This document shows, piece after piece, positions 8,815-17,503 of a stretch of DNA of 64,000 nucleotides. The stretch covers positions 1 through 64,000 of the forward strand of contig CAYTLK010000004.1 of assembly GCA_964438515.1 (NCBI GenBank). The letters are read 5' to 3'. A program made the translations under genes and the position numbers. Position 1 is the first letter of the stretch; each line of letters opens with the position of its first letter. A model generated the notes under the pieces. The model did not search any database. It was not told the origin of the DNA and was given only the letters and a program-made list of their open reading frames with translations. Source of the DNA: RGIG3701 sp964438515. GTDB lineage: Bacteria; Planctomycetota; Planctomycetia; Pirellulales; Thermoguttaceae.

Positions 8815-9747
8815 TTAGGAATGCGTGTTTCTTTCCCGAAACACTCCCGCTTCGTACCCCTGAATCGCAGGATTGCTGCGCGCCAGTTCCAGCCGCCGAA
8901 GCGCCCAGCAGCCGTATTCGGGATTCTGCTCGATTCCGGAAAAACGCCGTCCGAGTTTCTGCGCCGTTACAAGCGTTGTGCCGCTCCCAAAAAACGGGTC
9001 GAACACGAACGCACCCGGCGCACTGCTTGCGAGAATCAGCTTCGCCATCAGTTTTTCGGGCTTCTGTGTCGGATGATCCGTATTTTCCGGCATCGACCAA
9101 AACGGAATCGTCAGGTCGGACCAAAAGTTTGACGGATGCGTCATTCGGAATTTTTCATCCTTCGAATCGTCCCAATCTTTAGGTTTTCCCTCCTGCGTGC
9201 GGTACGGCGCAAGCACACGGCGCTTCATTTTTACCGCTTCGACATCGAAATAGTACGACTCACCCGCCGTGCAGAACCAAATATCCTCCGTATTGTTCTT
9301 CCAGTTGGTTTTCGAGCCGCGTCCTTTTTCACGCTCCCATGTAATGCGGTTCCGAACGGTAAAAAACTCATCAAGTATCGGAAAAACAAGGGTCGAAGTC
9401 TGCCAGTCGCTGCACACGTACACACTCGCGTCGGGTCGGAGAGCCGGACGAATCTTTTCGATAAACGTGCGAAAATATCTCTGATATTCTTTCCTTTTTT
9501 GCGACCGAAAAACGTTTCCGTTGTAATTTTTCGTGAGGTTGTAAGGCGGGTCGACGATGAGTAAATCCACAAACGCTCGAGGCAGAAACGCCGCCGCCGC
9601 GAAAAAATCGCCGCACAGAACGCGTCCCTCCAAGTCGGAAGGCGCCGCAGGCGCGGAAAGCGTCAAAAGCTGCGGTTCCAGCGCCGCACGTTCCTCTGAC
9701 GTTAGAACCAAAGTGCGGTTTGCGGGTGCTTTGGGTTTCGACGACAT
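8815..9747 (-). CDS. Orphan site-specific DNA methyltransferase (amino-methylating, DPPY before FGSGT)
   Basis: 310 residues. The catalytic motif IV DPPY is at residues 66-69 and the AdoMet-binding DPFFGSGTT near residue 260. This order (catalytic motif first, AdoMet motif last) defines the beta class of N6-adenine/N4-cytosine methyltransferases. A short Lys/Arg/Asn-rich target-recognition stretch lies between. No restriction endonuclease or specificity gene is adjacent: its neighbours are a hydrolase gene and a repeat. It therefore probably acts as a solitary methylase (regulatory, or a relic of a restriction system). The stop codon sits at the edge of a family C repeat, so the extreme C-terminus could have been altered by the repeat. 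Confidence 0.9.
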   Translation of the reverse strand: MSSKPKAPANRTLVLTSEERAALEPQLLTLSAPAAPSDLEGRVLCGDFFAAAAFLPRAFVDLLIVDPPYNLTKNYNGNVFRSQKRKEYQRYFRTFIEKIRPALRPDASVYVCSDWQTSTLVFPILDEFFTVRNRITWEREKGRGSKTNWKNNTEDIWFCTAGESYYFDVEAVKMKRRVLAPYRTQEGKPKDWDDSKDEKFRMTHPSNFWSDLTIPFWSMPENTDHPTQKPEKLMAKLILASSAPGAFVFDPFFGSGTTLVTAQKLGRRFSGIEQNPEYGCWALRRLELARSNPAIQGYEAGVFRERNTHS

Positions 9748-9803
9748 TCAATCAGGTTCCTTTTGAGTCTTTCGGACGCACATTATTTCGGACGCTCGTT
9801 GTT

Positions 9804-10451
9804 TTAAGCGCGAAAAAACGGATTCGTTTTGCGTTCCACACCGACCGTGGTTGCGGGACCGTGGCCGGTATAAAGTACCGTCTCGTCGGGAAGCGCGTAA
9901 ATCACGTTCCGAATACTTTCCTCAAGCGCCGCCGGATCCCCATCGTAAAAGTCGCTGCGGCCGACCGAATGATAAAAAATCACATCCCCCACGAAAGCCG
10001 TCGGTTTCTCCGTATTTTCGAGAACGTAAATTTCGTGTCCCGCGCTGTGACCGGGCGCGTTGTGTGCCGTAAATGTAAGTCCTGCGTACTGCAAGGAGGT
10101 CGCGGGGTCCGTGAGGAGGACGTCCGCTTTCGGAAGAACCAGATGGAAGCCGAAATGGTGCGCGAGATTTTTCTTGGAGTCCGTCAGTTTGTCCGCATCC
10201 TTTTTCCCGATGACGATTGCGGCGTTTGGAAAAGACTTTCGGATTTTTTCGATTCCGCCGATGTGGTCCGCGTGACCGTGCGTGCAGAGAATTGCGGCGA
10301 CGTTCGTGAGGGACTGCGTCTGCATAAACGTCAAAAATCGGTCTGCCGAGAAGCCGGGATCGATGAGGACGCAGTCCGACGCGTCGGCGTTCCAAATGAC
10401 GTAACCATTTTCGTCGCAAATATCCGAAGGAATGCATTTAATTTCTGCCAT
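9804..10451 (-). CDS. Metallo-beta-lactamase-fold hydrolase (glyoxalase-II-like)
   Basis: 215 residues starting at the ATG at 10451; an upstream in-frame extension would run into the family E repeat and is rejected. Metal ligands are in CTHGHADHIGG (His58, His60, Asp62, His63), with further ligands in APGHSAGHEIYV (HSAGH), FVGDVIFY (Asp) and YTGHGPAT (His). Length and motifs match the small hydroxyacylglutathione-hydrolase-like group, a cytosolic thioester hydrolase family. The substrate is not proven, and glutathione is uncertain in this phylum. Confidence 0.88.
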   Translation of the reverse strand: MAEIKCIPSDICDENGYVIWNADASDCVLIDPGFSADRFLTFMQTQSLTNVAAILCTHGHADHIGGIEKIRKSFPNAAIVIGKKDADKLTDSKKNLAHHFGFHLVLPKADVLLTDPATSLQYAGLTFTAHNAPGHSAGHEIYVLENTEKPTAFVGDVIFYHSVGRSDFYDGDPAALEESIRNVIYALPDETVLYTGHGPATTVGVERKTNPFFRA

Positions 10452-10499
10452 AAGTTCTGATTTTTCCTTTTGAAGGGTTGATTTTTTAAAACTAAATAT

Positions 10500-10675
10500 T
10501 AAAAAGTTTTTGAAAAAGGGGTCTGGGGGAAAAACAACATTCAAAATGTTGTTCCCCCACGACCGAAACGACAGTACGGGAGCGTTGTTGTTTCCTCCCG
10601 TTAGGGTGGAAACACCGCAACGGTGCAAAAGACCCTTGAAACACAACCTTTATATACGATTCTTGTACAATAACG
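10500..10675 (+). repeat. Family E repeat with hairpin, copy E1
   Basis: Carries the stem-loop formed by GGGGGAAAAACAACATT and AATGTTGTTCCCCC (10524-10557). Then come 'acgggagcg', 'cctcccgttagggtggaaac' and 'agacccttgaa'. It is shared with 30706-30789 (inverted), 34942-35035 and 49838-50045. It lies just downstream of tadA, where the hairpin could act as a transcription stop. Confidence 0.8.
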
Positions 10676-10715
10676 TCTTCAAAAGCTTTTACTATTTTGT
10701 TTTTTAATCTTCTTT

Positions 10716-11198
10716 CTACTTTTTTCCCATCTGCCGTTTTTGCTGAAAAAAACGAGAAAGGAGTTCCGCACACTCTTTCTGAAGGACCCCGCCGATCGTT
10801 TCACACGAGTGATTCAGCCGAGGGTCGTTTAATAGGTGGTACAAAGTATCGATTGCTCCTGCTTTCGGGTCGGGTGCACCGTACACGACGCGTGAAATTC
10901 GAGCCTGCATGAGCGCGCCGGCACACATGGGACACGGTTCGAGCGTCACGTAAAGCGTGCATTCTTTGAGACGCCAGCTGACCATGGAGGCGGCCGCCTG
11001 CGTGATTGCGATCATTTCCGCGTGAGCCGTGGGGTCTCGAAGCTGCTCGCGCTGATTGTGTGCCCGAGCGATGATTTCGCCTCGGCAGACGATGACGGCT
11101 CCGATCGGCACTTCATCTTCGCGCTGCGCCTCGAACGCTTCACGCATTGCTTCGCGCATAAAAAACTCGTGGATTTGGTTTTCGTCGATGTTACTCAT
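10716..11198 (-). CDS. tadA: tRNA-specific adenosine deaminase
   Basis: 160 residues. Zinc and catalytic residues are all visible: His59 and Glu61 in TAHAEM, and Cys89 and Cys92 in LEPCPMC. PIGAVIV and the RVVYGAPDPKAGA segment are typical. TadA converts adenosine to inosine at position 34 of tRNA-Arg(ACG). Length is normal. The stop is followed closely by a family E repeat. Cytosine deaminases of related fold are the alternative, but the motif spacing favours TadA. Confidence 0.92.
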   Translation of the reverse strand: MSNIDENQIHEFFMREAMREAFEAQREDEVPIGAVIVCRGEIIARAHNQREQLRDPTAHAEMIAITQAAASMVSWRLKECTLYVTLEPCPMCAGALMQARISRVVYGAPDPKAGAIDTLYHLLNDPRLNHSCETIGGVLQKECAELLSRFFQQKRQMGKK

Positions 11199-11302
11199 TA
11201 TGACTCATTATTTTTGTTACGTATTTATGGCGGCACGCAGTACCGAGGTAGAAGGAACCGTTTTCCGACCCCCGGTGGTTCAGTCTTTCTTTGGATTCGT
11301 TT

Positions 11303-11575
11303 TTTACGGTCCAAGGCGAGCGGCGGGCTTTGTGCCCGCTGAACGTGGGTTCCTGAAAAACGGATTTTTCCGGCTGAATTCATCCCTCAATCGGCTTGCG
11401 CCGACCTACCGGGGGCTCACACCCCCGGCTCGCCATCAATGAACGTACATCTTTATTTTCCGGGGACTCACACCTCCGGCTCGCAACCAACACGTTTTTT
11501 AACGGTCTCCCGATGTGACGGCTCCACACTTACAGCGGGCGAGACGCCCGCGTTCCCAGGAGGTCGGTTGCTCTT
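11303..11575. repeat. Family C dispersed repeats, two adjoining copies
   Basis: A full copy (11303-11455: 'acggtccaaggcgagcggcg', 'gctcgccatcaatgaacg') is followed by a rearranged one (11455-11575: 'ggggactcacacctccggct', 'gcgggcgagacgcccgcgtt', 'cccaggagg'). The nested hairpins suggest repeated insertion at one site. Confidence 0.75.
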
Positions 11576-12836
11576 TTTCAAGAGGGACGGCACACACCTA
11601 TTTCTGTCATTATACCTTCTGAGAAAAAAATCGCAAGGCGGGTGTGAAAAAAAGATTGAGAGATTTTTAAAACCGATGCATTTAAAACGGACTTGAGAAA
11701 ATGGTTCGCCAGACGATGTAACCCGCATATCTTGTTCAAACTGCACGAAAAAAGACCGATTTTGGAAAATTTCCGCCTTTTTTGAATTTTTTCTTGCGTA
11801 TGACGGCACAAGTACCGATACTTTCTGTATCTTTAAGGGATAAAATTTTCCGAACAGGAACCTCTCGGGGACGCCATTCGGCAAGTTTTTCCAAATTTAA
11901 AGGGAAAATCTGGAAAATTGTTTTAAATATCCTCAACTTCGGGGATACTTTATGCCGATTTCATTATTATGTTGATGCTCAGGACTGCATCGACTGTACG
12001 ATGAAAGCGGCTAGCGGTCGTTCTTGCGCATTGCTTCCCGTTTCACCAAAAAATTCAGGCAGAATCTACCTTGGCCTCTTCAGGAGCCATTTACTCCGAG
12101 AAGAATCCAGTCGAGGGTCCAGCCCGCCTGAAAGAAAAACTTTCACGGAACGGAATCCCGGTGTACCGTTGGACCGTTATGATTTCGGTACATTATTGTA
12201 TCGTTCCTGTTACGGTTTCGGTACATATTTCACAGTATATGCGTTTGCGGACGTACAGGTACTTTTTGTGAAAGAAAATTCGTATTCATTTGTATTGCAG
12301 GAACGCCTCTTCCTTTTGGGTTCATGTGGTTTTACCGCGTGAAATGAAGGTTCGAACGGACTCGACGTCCGTACGCAGCCCGCGATGAGGAGGTACAATG
12401 GTGTCGTTTTTTGAAAAAAATTTTTGCTCTTTTTCGAAAACATGGATGTGGACGAAAGAGCGATTCGTTACCTTGCCGCCCAGACAGGTAAAGTGCGTAT
12501 TTGCACAGATTTGCGGCTAATTTTGCCTGAATTTTGCCGACGTTTCGGCATTCGGACAGAGTTTCTGCGGAAACAGAGGATTTATTTTAGTTCGATTATT
12601 CAAAACTTGCGGAATTTACGCTCCAGCAAACCGTTGCGCGTGTGAATTCGGAACAGAACCCTCGTTGTACCCGTCGTTCGAGGCGGTTTTTGGTACAATA
12701 TATCGCTGTTCCTTCCGACTGTTCGGGGACGCTCCCTCTGCAGGACGTGAAATTTCCGACATTTTGATAGTTGTACAATAATAAAATAATCTGTTTGGGC
12801 GGGGATTTATGGGGATGTAAGTACATGGAGGAATCA
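11576..12836. other. Long stretch without a supported gene
   Basis: About 1.26 kb between the repeats and the sigma-factor gene. Short open frames exist on both strands, but they lack a ribosome site, recognisable motifs and plausible composition. A 186-codon frame at 11782-12342 is rich in Ser, Arg, Cys and Phe and looks like chance. Tandem 'tttcggtacat' words occur near 12184-12230. I see no rRNA, tRNA, tmRNA or RNase P core. It may be decayed sequence. Confidence 0.5.
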
Positions 12837-13622
12837 ATGGTTGCTGTCAATTCCAATCCGGAATCCATCGCGCAGTGGTGGGAAGAATACAAGTCGAATC
12901 CGTCGGATCAGGACCTTCGGAATCGGCTGGTGGAGCACTATCTTCCGCTCGTTCGCTATCATGCGCAGCGAGTCTGGCAGCGTCTTCCGGATGGTGTCGA
13001 ATTGGATGATTTGATTTCTGCGGGTGTTTTTGGACTGATGGACGCGATTGATGCGTTTGATTTAACGCGCGACGTCAAATTTGAGACGTACTGTGCGCCG
13101 CGTATTCGGGGTGCGATGCTGGACGAGCTGCGCAATATGGATTGGGTTCCGCGTCTCGTACGAACGAAAGCGAAACGTATTAATGAAGCGACGCGGGAAC
13201 TGGACGACAAGCTGGGTCGGCGTCCGACGGATGCGGAACTTGCGGAATATCTCGGAGTTTCTTCGGATGATTTTGAAAAAATGGCCAAAGAGGCGAACAC
13301 GGCGAGCGTCGTGAGTCTCAATAAAAAGTGGTGTGAAACGGATGGATCGAAAGAGGTGAGCGAGCTGGACGTTCTGGAAGACCAGCGCGGCGAGGATCCG
13401 ACGAGTCGAATGCAGAAAATCGACACAATGCGTCTGGTGACGAAAGGTCTGAAACGAAACGAGAGACTGATTTTGCTCTTGTATTACTATCAGGACATGA
13501 CGATGAAAGAGATCGGAATGACGCTTGATTTGAGCGAAAGCCGCGTGAGTCAGATTCACAGCAGCATCGTTCAGCGGCTTCAAGGGACGCTGCGAGAGCG
13601 CAAACCGGAGTTCACCATCTGA
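12837..13622 (+). CDS. FliA/WhiG-type alternative RNA polymerase sigma factor
   Basis: 261 residues from the ATG at 12837, which has GGAGGAATCA before it. Region 2 is complete: LVRYHAQRVWQRLP, ELDDLISAGVFGLMDAIDAF, FETYCAPRIRGAMLDELRNM and DWVPR. Region 3 has LGRRPTDAELAEYLG. Region 4 ends in NERLILLLYYYQDMTMKEIG and LSESRVSQIHSSIV. The RGAMLDELR-DWVPR stretch is specific to the sigma-28 group. No flagellar, chemotaxis or anti-sigma gene is in the window, so whether it drives motility genes is unknown. A strong terminator follows at 13706. Confidence 0.93.
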   Translation: MVAVNSNPESIAQWWEEYKSNPSDQDLRNRLVEHYLPLVRYHAQRVWQRLPDGVELDDLISAGVFGLMDAIDAFDLTRDVKFETYCAPRIRGAMLDELRNMDWVPRLVRTKAKRINEATRELDDKLGRRPTDAELAEYLGVSSDDFEKMAKEANTASVVSLNKKWCETDGSKEVSELDVLEDQRGEDPTSRMQKIDTMRLVTKGLKRNERLILLLYYYQDMTMKEIGMTLDLSESRVSQIHSSIVQRLQGTLRERKPEFTI

Positions 13623-13705
13623 CGGATTAATGCACGTATTTCTTAAGAAGAGGTAAAAGACCGAATATCAACTGAGAGAAACCGAAAATTATACCACGAA
13701 GCAAC

Positions 13706-13736
13706 CCGAACGATTCAAACGTTCGGGTTTTGCTTT
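13706..13736. terminator. Intrinsic terminator after the sigma factor gene
   Basis: Perfect 8-bp GC-rich stem CCCGAACG / CGTTCGGG with a short loop, A-rich on the left and TTTTGCTTTTTA on the right, so it can work in both directions. Confidence 0.75.
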
Positions 13737-13738
13737 TT

Positions 13739-14148
13739 ATACATCTCACTTTGGAAAAACGGGACGCGTTCCGTGCGAATTGAAACACTGTAACGATTTT
13801 CTGGATCGAACCGCGAACCGCACGAAAGAAATTTTTTGATTATATTTTCATATAATTCATGTATTTCATGGTTTATTTTACTTACATCCTCTGCGAAAAT
13901 CTGCACAATCTGCGGGACCGTAAATAAAAACTCCCGCGGATTCGTGGTTTATATTTCAATGAGACGTTAAATCTTTTTTATATTTTCTATCTTACGTAAC
14001 CGGATGTCTTTATTTCTTTTGCTCAATCCGAATAATCGCTACTCTCTGCCGACAGATTTGAAAAAATCGTTATTATCGCTACATTTTCCCTTTTGATAAA
14101 ATCTTCACTTTCCGAAAATAGTAATAGGAAAAATTAAATTTTGTATTT
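13739..14148. other. AT-rich intergenic stretch
   Basis: No gene is supported. Around 13855-13950 there are words such as 'ttcatgtatttcatggttta' and 'tctgcgaaaatctgc...gcgga' that also occur in altered form at 37285-37372 ('tctgcgaaaatcagcggga'). This looks like a diffuse low-level dispersed repeat. Confidence 0.4.
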
Positions 14149-14255
14149 TATACGAACACTACTTTGAATTTCAGTTTTCCCGTCTGCCGCTGGAGTTGCG
14201 CAACACGGCTCCTGCAGTCGTTGTGAAAACTGAAATTTATTGTGAAACCAGCATC
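14149..14255 (+). repeat. Family B palindromic leader element, copy B1
   Basis: Begins TATAC. Outer stem AATTTCAGTTTTC / GAAAACTGAAATT is a perfect 13-bp pair. The inner block runs GGAG...CTCC. The right terminus GTATA is lost. It ends about 26 nt before the start codon at 14281. Homologues lie at 15848 and, inverted, at 60731. Confidence 0.75.
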
Positions 14256-14280
14256 AAACATTTTAGGAAGAGGTGTTAAA

Positions 14281-15231
14281 ATGCAGCAAAATCAGAAAAT
14301 TTGTAAAATTGGTTGGATTCTCTGTATTTTATTCCTGTATTGCGGATGGATTTCCAATACTCAAGCGCAAGCTGTGCTTTCGGGGACGTCGGCGTCTTCG
14401 AAAGGAAATTCCTCCACTGCGGTTTTAGGGGCGGAAAATTATCAGAATGCCTGTACGACAGCGGAAAGCAGAACGGAAATTCTGCGCCGCATTCCGTTTA
14501 AGTCCCTTACGCCTTACGCGCAGGAACGGGTTCGTCAGGTGCTGCAGAATATTACAATATATCGTCGGCTTCCTGTGCAAATTGTGCCGTGCGAGAAATC
14601 GCTGTATGATTTTATGACGTTTCATCCCGATACGATGGTGAGTATTTGGCGGCTCATGGGCGTCAGTCAGATGGAGCTTCAGGAACTCCAGCCCGGTCAG
14701 TTTTACATGGAAGATCAAGCGGGGACGCGCGGTAAAATGGAGTGTTTGTATCGAACGAACGACATAATGTTGATTTATGCGTTTGGAACGTACGAAGGGA
14801 TTCCGTTTCCGAAAAAGGTGAGCGGTTCCGGTCTCATTGTGCTTCAGAATGCGCAGGTTCGGGCGCCGGATGGTTCGACGTTCCTTGCGATTCGGCTCGA
14901 TGCGTTCATGCAGATTCATAATGAAGGGGTGGAAACGATCGCCAAAACATTTAAGCCGCTGGTAGGAAAAGTGGCGGATCACAATTTGAATCAAGTGGCG
15001 GGATTTTTGGGTGAACTGTCGCAGACGTCCGTGAAAAATGGGGAGGGAGTGGCGCATATGGCGCAGCGGCTCGATAAAGTGAGTCCTGAAGTGAAGCGAG
15101 AATTTGCGGATGTGGCGCTTAAAATCGGCGGCTTGAAAGAAGAACCCACCATGCCGCTTCCGGTTCCTTACGCGCCGATTCAGGAGCCGAAGTATTCCGA
15201 AGCGTACGGAACGCAAGTTCCTCAGCCGTAA
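14281..15231 (+). CDS. Conserved planctomycete exported protein of unknown function
   Basis: 316 residues from the ATG at 14281, preceded by AAGAGGTG. Residues 1-30 are a signal peptide ending near TQAQA. The conserved core is YAQERVRQVLQNITIYRRLP, a segment with FHPDTMVSIWRLMGVSQ, a YRTNDIMLIYAFGTYEG stretch and AKTFKPLVGKVADHN. I recognise this order from a family of secreted proteins found throughout Planctomycetota and, as far as I know, in few other phyla. No catalytic motif or enzyme fold is apparent. The C-terminus is Pro-rich. A family B element forms its immediate upstream region. The function is unknown; ubiquity in the phylum suggests an envelope role. Confidence 0.85.
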   Translation: MQQNQKICKIGWILCILFLYCGWISNTQAQAVLSGTSASSKGNSSTAVLGAENYQNACTTAESRTEILRRIPFKSLTPYAQERVRQVLQNITIYRRLPVQIVPCEKSLYDFMTFHPDTMVSIWRLMGVSQMELQELQPGQFYMEDQAGTRGKMECLYRTNDIMLIYAFGTYEGIPFPKKVSGSGLIVLQNAQVRAPDGSTFLAIRLDAFMQIHNEGVETIAKTFKPLVGKVADHNLNQVAGFLGELSQTSVKNGEGVAHMAQRLDKVSPEVKREFADVALKIGGLKEEPTMPLPVPYAPIQEPKYSEAYGTQVPQP

Positions 15232-15255
15232 CGATTTATAACTTTTTTCTGACGT

Positions 15256-15292
15256 GAGCGGGAATCTCGATCCCGCTCCCAGAATTTCTTTT
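15256..15292 (+). terminator. Hairpin after the planctomycete exported protein gene
   Basis: Inverted repeat GAGCGGGA / TCCCGCTC at 15256-15278, followed by 'ccagaatttcttttct'. The U-tract is imperfect, so it is only a probable terminator. Confidence 0.5.
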
Positions 15293-15360
15293 CTATACAT
15301 CTTAAGTGGAATCCTTGGAGCAAGATTCTCCGAAGACAAAAAGGATTATGAGGCACATAA

Positions 15361-15639
15361 ATGAAAACCACATCGTTCGATGAATATCTTGAACACAAAT
15401 TGGAAGACTCGGAATTTCGGAAGGAATACGAGTCGATGGAGCCGGAATACGCGCTGATTGAGCAGATTTTGGAGTTGCGGGAACAATTGGGACTGACGCA
15501 GGAGGAACTTGCGAAACGCATCGGGACGCGTCAGTGCAATATTTCCCGATTCGAAAACGGAAATTCGAACCCCAGTCTTGCATTCCTCAAAAAAATAGCC
15601 GCAGGGCTTGGGAAAAAAATAACGATTACACTGAATTAA
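15361..15639 (+). CDS. Xre-family DNA-binding protein (HigA-like antitoxin), no toxin partner
   Basis: 92 residues, with GAGG eight bases before the ATG. The C-terminal 55 residues are a Cro/C1 helix-turn-helix: ILELREQLGLTQEELAKRIG, then TRQCNISRFENGNSNPS. The end LKKIAAGLGKKITITLN matches antitoxins of the HigA/RelB-Xre type, which usually follow a RelE/HigB-like toxin gene. Here the 130 bp upstream holds no toxin and only repeats lie downstream, so it is a solitary regulator or a remnant. It likely binds an operator near its own start; no clear palindrome was seen. Confidence 0.8.
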   Translation: MKTTSFDEYLEHKLEDSEFRKEYESMEPEYALIEQILELREQLGLTQEELAKRIGTRQCNISRFENGNSNPSLAFLKKIAAGLGKKITITLN

Positions 15640-15647
15640 CTCCTTTT

Positions 15648-15800
15648 TATACTCGTTCCGCTTGAATTCATCGAATCGGTTCAGTCTTTCGTCGGATTCG
15701 ATTTTTGACGGTCCACTGGCGAGCCGGGGGTTTTGTACCTCCGGCGGGGATTCTGCGAGCAAGATGCCCGCGCTCCCAGGAATGGAATTCTTCTGCAAAT
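15648..15800. repeat. Family A left end joined to a family C fragment
   Basis: 15648-15667 matches the first ~20 bp of copy A1 (TATACTCGTTCCGCTTG) and then breaks off. 15705-15795 carries family C words: 'acggtccactggcgagccgg', 'gcgagcaagatgcccgcgct' and 'cccagga'. This is a mosaic of two families. Confidence 0.65.
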
Positions 15801-15818
15801 TTCCCCAAACGGGGGGGC

Positions 15819-15846
15819 TTGACATTTTCTGCTTCGTGACGATAAT
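15819..15846 (+). promoter_or_regulatory. Sigma70-type promoter for fumC
   Basis: Consensus TTGACA (15819-15824), a 16-bp spacer and GATAAT (15841-15846). Transcription would begin near 15853, within the first bases of family B copy B2, so the element would form most of the fumC leader. Confidence 0.65.
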
Positions 15847-15847
15847 T

Positions 15848-15959
15848 TATACTAACACAATTTTGAATTTCAGTTTTTCCGTCTGCCGTTGGAGGTGCCC
15901 ACCACGGCTCCTGCAGTCTTTGTGAAAACTGAGTTTCATTGTAGAACCCGCATAGTATA
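15848..15959 (+). repeat. Family B palindromic leader element, copy B2
   Basis: 112 bp with matching termini TATACTA and TAGTATA. The outer stem AAACTGAGTTT pairs with AATTTCAGTTTT through a G-U wobble where B1 has a Watson-Crick pair. The inner GGAG...CTCC is kept. It ends 59 nt before the fumC start. Confidence 0.8.
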
Positions 15960-16018
15960 TTTTTCCCCCCCAGATTTTCTCTGGTTTCCCTTTTCCTTGA
16001 AAGTTTTCAGGTTCCACT

Positions 16019-17434
16019 ATGAAAGAACGTATCGAACGCGACTCCATGGGCGAAGTTCGTCTCCCGGCTGAAGTTTATTACGGCGCGCAAACGCAGCGGG
16101 CCGTCCAGAATTTCCCGATTGCACACGTCCCGCTTCCGGCTCGCTTCATTCGTGCGTTCGGTCTCGTAAAATGGGCGGCCGCCTCGGCAAATTACGAATT
16201 GGGACTCCTCGGGAAAAAACTCTCTGAAACGCAAATTCAAGCAATTTTGAAAGCCTCTTTGGAGGTCGCCGACGGTGCGCTCGCCGACCAGTTTCCCGTC
16301 GATATTTATCAGACCGGGTCCGGAACCTCCACGAATATGAACATCAATGAAGTGATTTCAAATCGCGCCATCGAACTGACCGGCGGTGACCGATTTGAGA
16401 TGAAAAAGGAAATCCACCCGAACGATCATATTAATATGGGACAAAGTACCAACGATATGTTTCCGACGGCCATTCATGCGGCGGGAGCGATTGGAATTCA
16501 CACGGAACTTGTGCCGGCTTTGGAACGCTGCGCGGCGGCGCTTCAGGAAAAGGCGAACGAGTGGCAGGACGTTTTGAAAATCGGACGGACCCATCTTGCG
16601 GACGCCACTCCGATGACGCTCGGTCAGGAATTTGGGAGTTTTGCGCGTCAAATGACGCTTGCGGCAGAAGATGCAAGGTCGGCGCAGGCGGCGCTTTACG
16701 AACTTCCGGCCGGCGGGACGGCTGTGGGGTCGGGAATCAACACGCATCCGCATTTTGCACGCTGCGTCTCGAAATATCTTGAGGAAAAAACGGGGCTTCC
16801 GTTTCGTGAGGCGGAGAATCATTTTGAGGCGAACGCGCAGCGTACGGGTGTGATTCGGGCGCACGCGCTTCTGAAAGCGGTTGCGGTGACGCTTCTGAAT
16901 GTGGCGAACAACCTCCGCTGGCTCGGTTCCGGCCCGCGGTGCGGATACGCGGAGATTTCGCTCCCGGACCTTCAGCCTGGCAGTTCCATTATGCCGGGAA
17001 AAGTGAATCCGGTTCTGTGCGAAAGCATGATTCAGACGGCGGCGCGCGTGATTGGAAACGATGCTTCAATGTCGGTTTGCGGCGTGACGGGCGGACAGTT
17101 CCAGCTGAATATCACGATGCCGCTTATGGCCGCTCTGCTGCTTGAAAGTGTGGAATTGATGTCGAACTGTGTTTCGGTTTTCACTCAAAACTGTGTGGAG
17201 GGACTGAAGGCGAATCGGAAAAAGTGCGAGGCGGCGGTGGAACAAAGTCTTTCGATGGTGACGTCGCTCAATCCGTACATCGGTTACGAACAAGCGGCGG
17301 CGCTTGCGAAAGAGGCGTTCAAAACTGGAAAAACCATTCGAGAATTGTGTCTTGAAAAGGAAATTCTACCTCCGGACGTTCTTTCTGAAGCGCTTGATCC
17401 GATGAAAATGACGCGTCCGCTGGAAGCATCCTGA
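16019..17434 (+). CDS. fumC: Fumarate hydratase class II
   Basis: 471 residues, the normal length. Signature GSSIMPGKVNPV of the fumarase/aspartase superfamily is present with its catalytic Ser loop. YQTGSGTSTNMNINEVISNRA, HPNDHINMGQSTNDMFPTA, GRTHLADATPMTLGQEFG and NITMPLMAALLLES are also seen. The last is typical of fumarase and separates it from aspartase, which shares most other motifs. It hydrates fumarate to malate in the TCA cycle. It stands alone, transcribed through a family B leader from the promoter at 15819, and converges on the toroid protein gene. Confidence 0.93.
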   Translation: MKERIERDSMGEVRLPAEVYYGAQTQRAVQNFPIAHVPLPARFIRAFGLVKWAAASANYELGLLGKKLSETQIQAILKASLEVADGALADQFPVDIYQTGSGTSTNMNINEVISNRAIELTGGDRFEMKKEIHPNDHINMGQSTNDMFPTAIHAAGAIGIHTELVPALERCAAALQEKANEWQDVLKIGRTHLADATPMTLGQEFGSFARQMTLAAEDARSAQAALYELPAGGTAVGSGINTHPHFARCVSKYLEEKTGLPFREAENHFEANAQRTGVIRAHALLKAVAVTLLNVANNLRWLGSGPRCGYAEISLPDLQPGSSIMPGKVNPVLCESMIQTAARVIGNDASMSVCGVTGGQFQLNITMPLMAALLLESVELMSNCVSVFTQNCVEGLKANRKKCEAAVEQSLSMVTSLNPYIGYEQAAALAKEAFKTGKTIRELCLEKEILPPDVLSEALDPMKMTRPLEAS

Positions 17435-17503
17435 ACGGAAACGGGGAATTGAACGCCGAAGGAATGAAACGGAAACGGGGAATGAAACGTCGAGGGGGAG
17501 TTT

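Noticed and set aside
11782..12342. 186-codon frame in the gene-free stretch
   Set aside because: No ribosome site and no motif; composition looks like random translation.
13715..13906. 63-codon minus-strand frame with INHEIHELYE-like text
   Set aside because: It overlaps the terminator, and the text matches a common noncoding repeat I have seen mis-annotated in other genomes.
14425..15339. 304-codon minus-strand frame opposite the planctomycete exported protein
   Set aside because: Antisense shadow with a very high Arg/His content; the sense gene is recognisable.
15640..16018. A toxin gene beside the Xre antitoxin
   Set aside because: The downstream space is filled by repeats and the fumC promoter, and the upstream 130 bp are too short and lack a coding frame.
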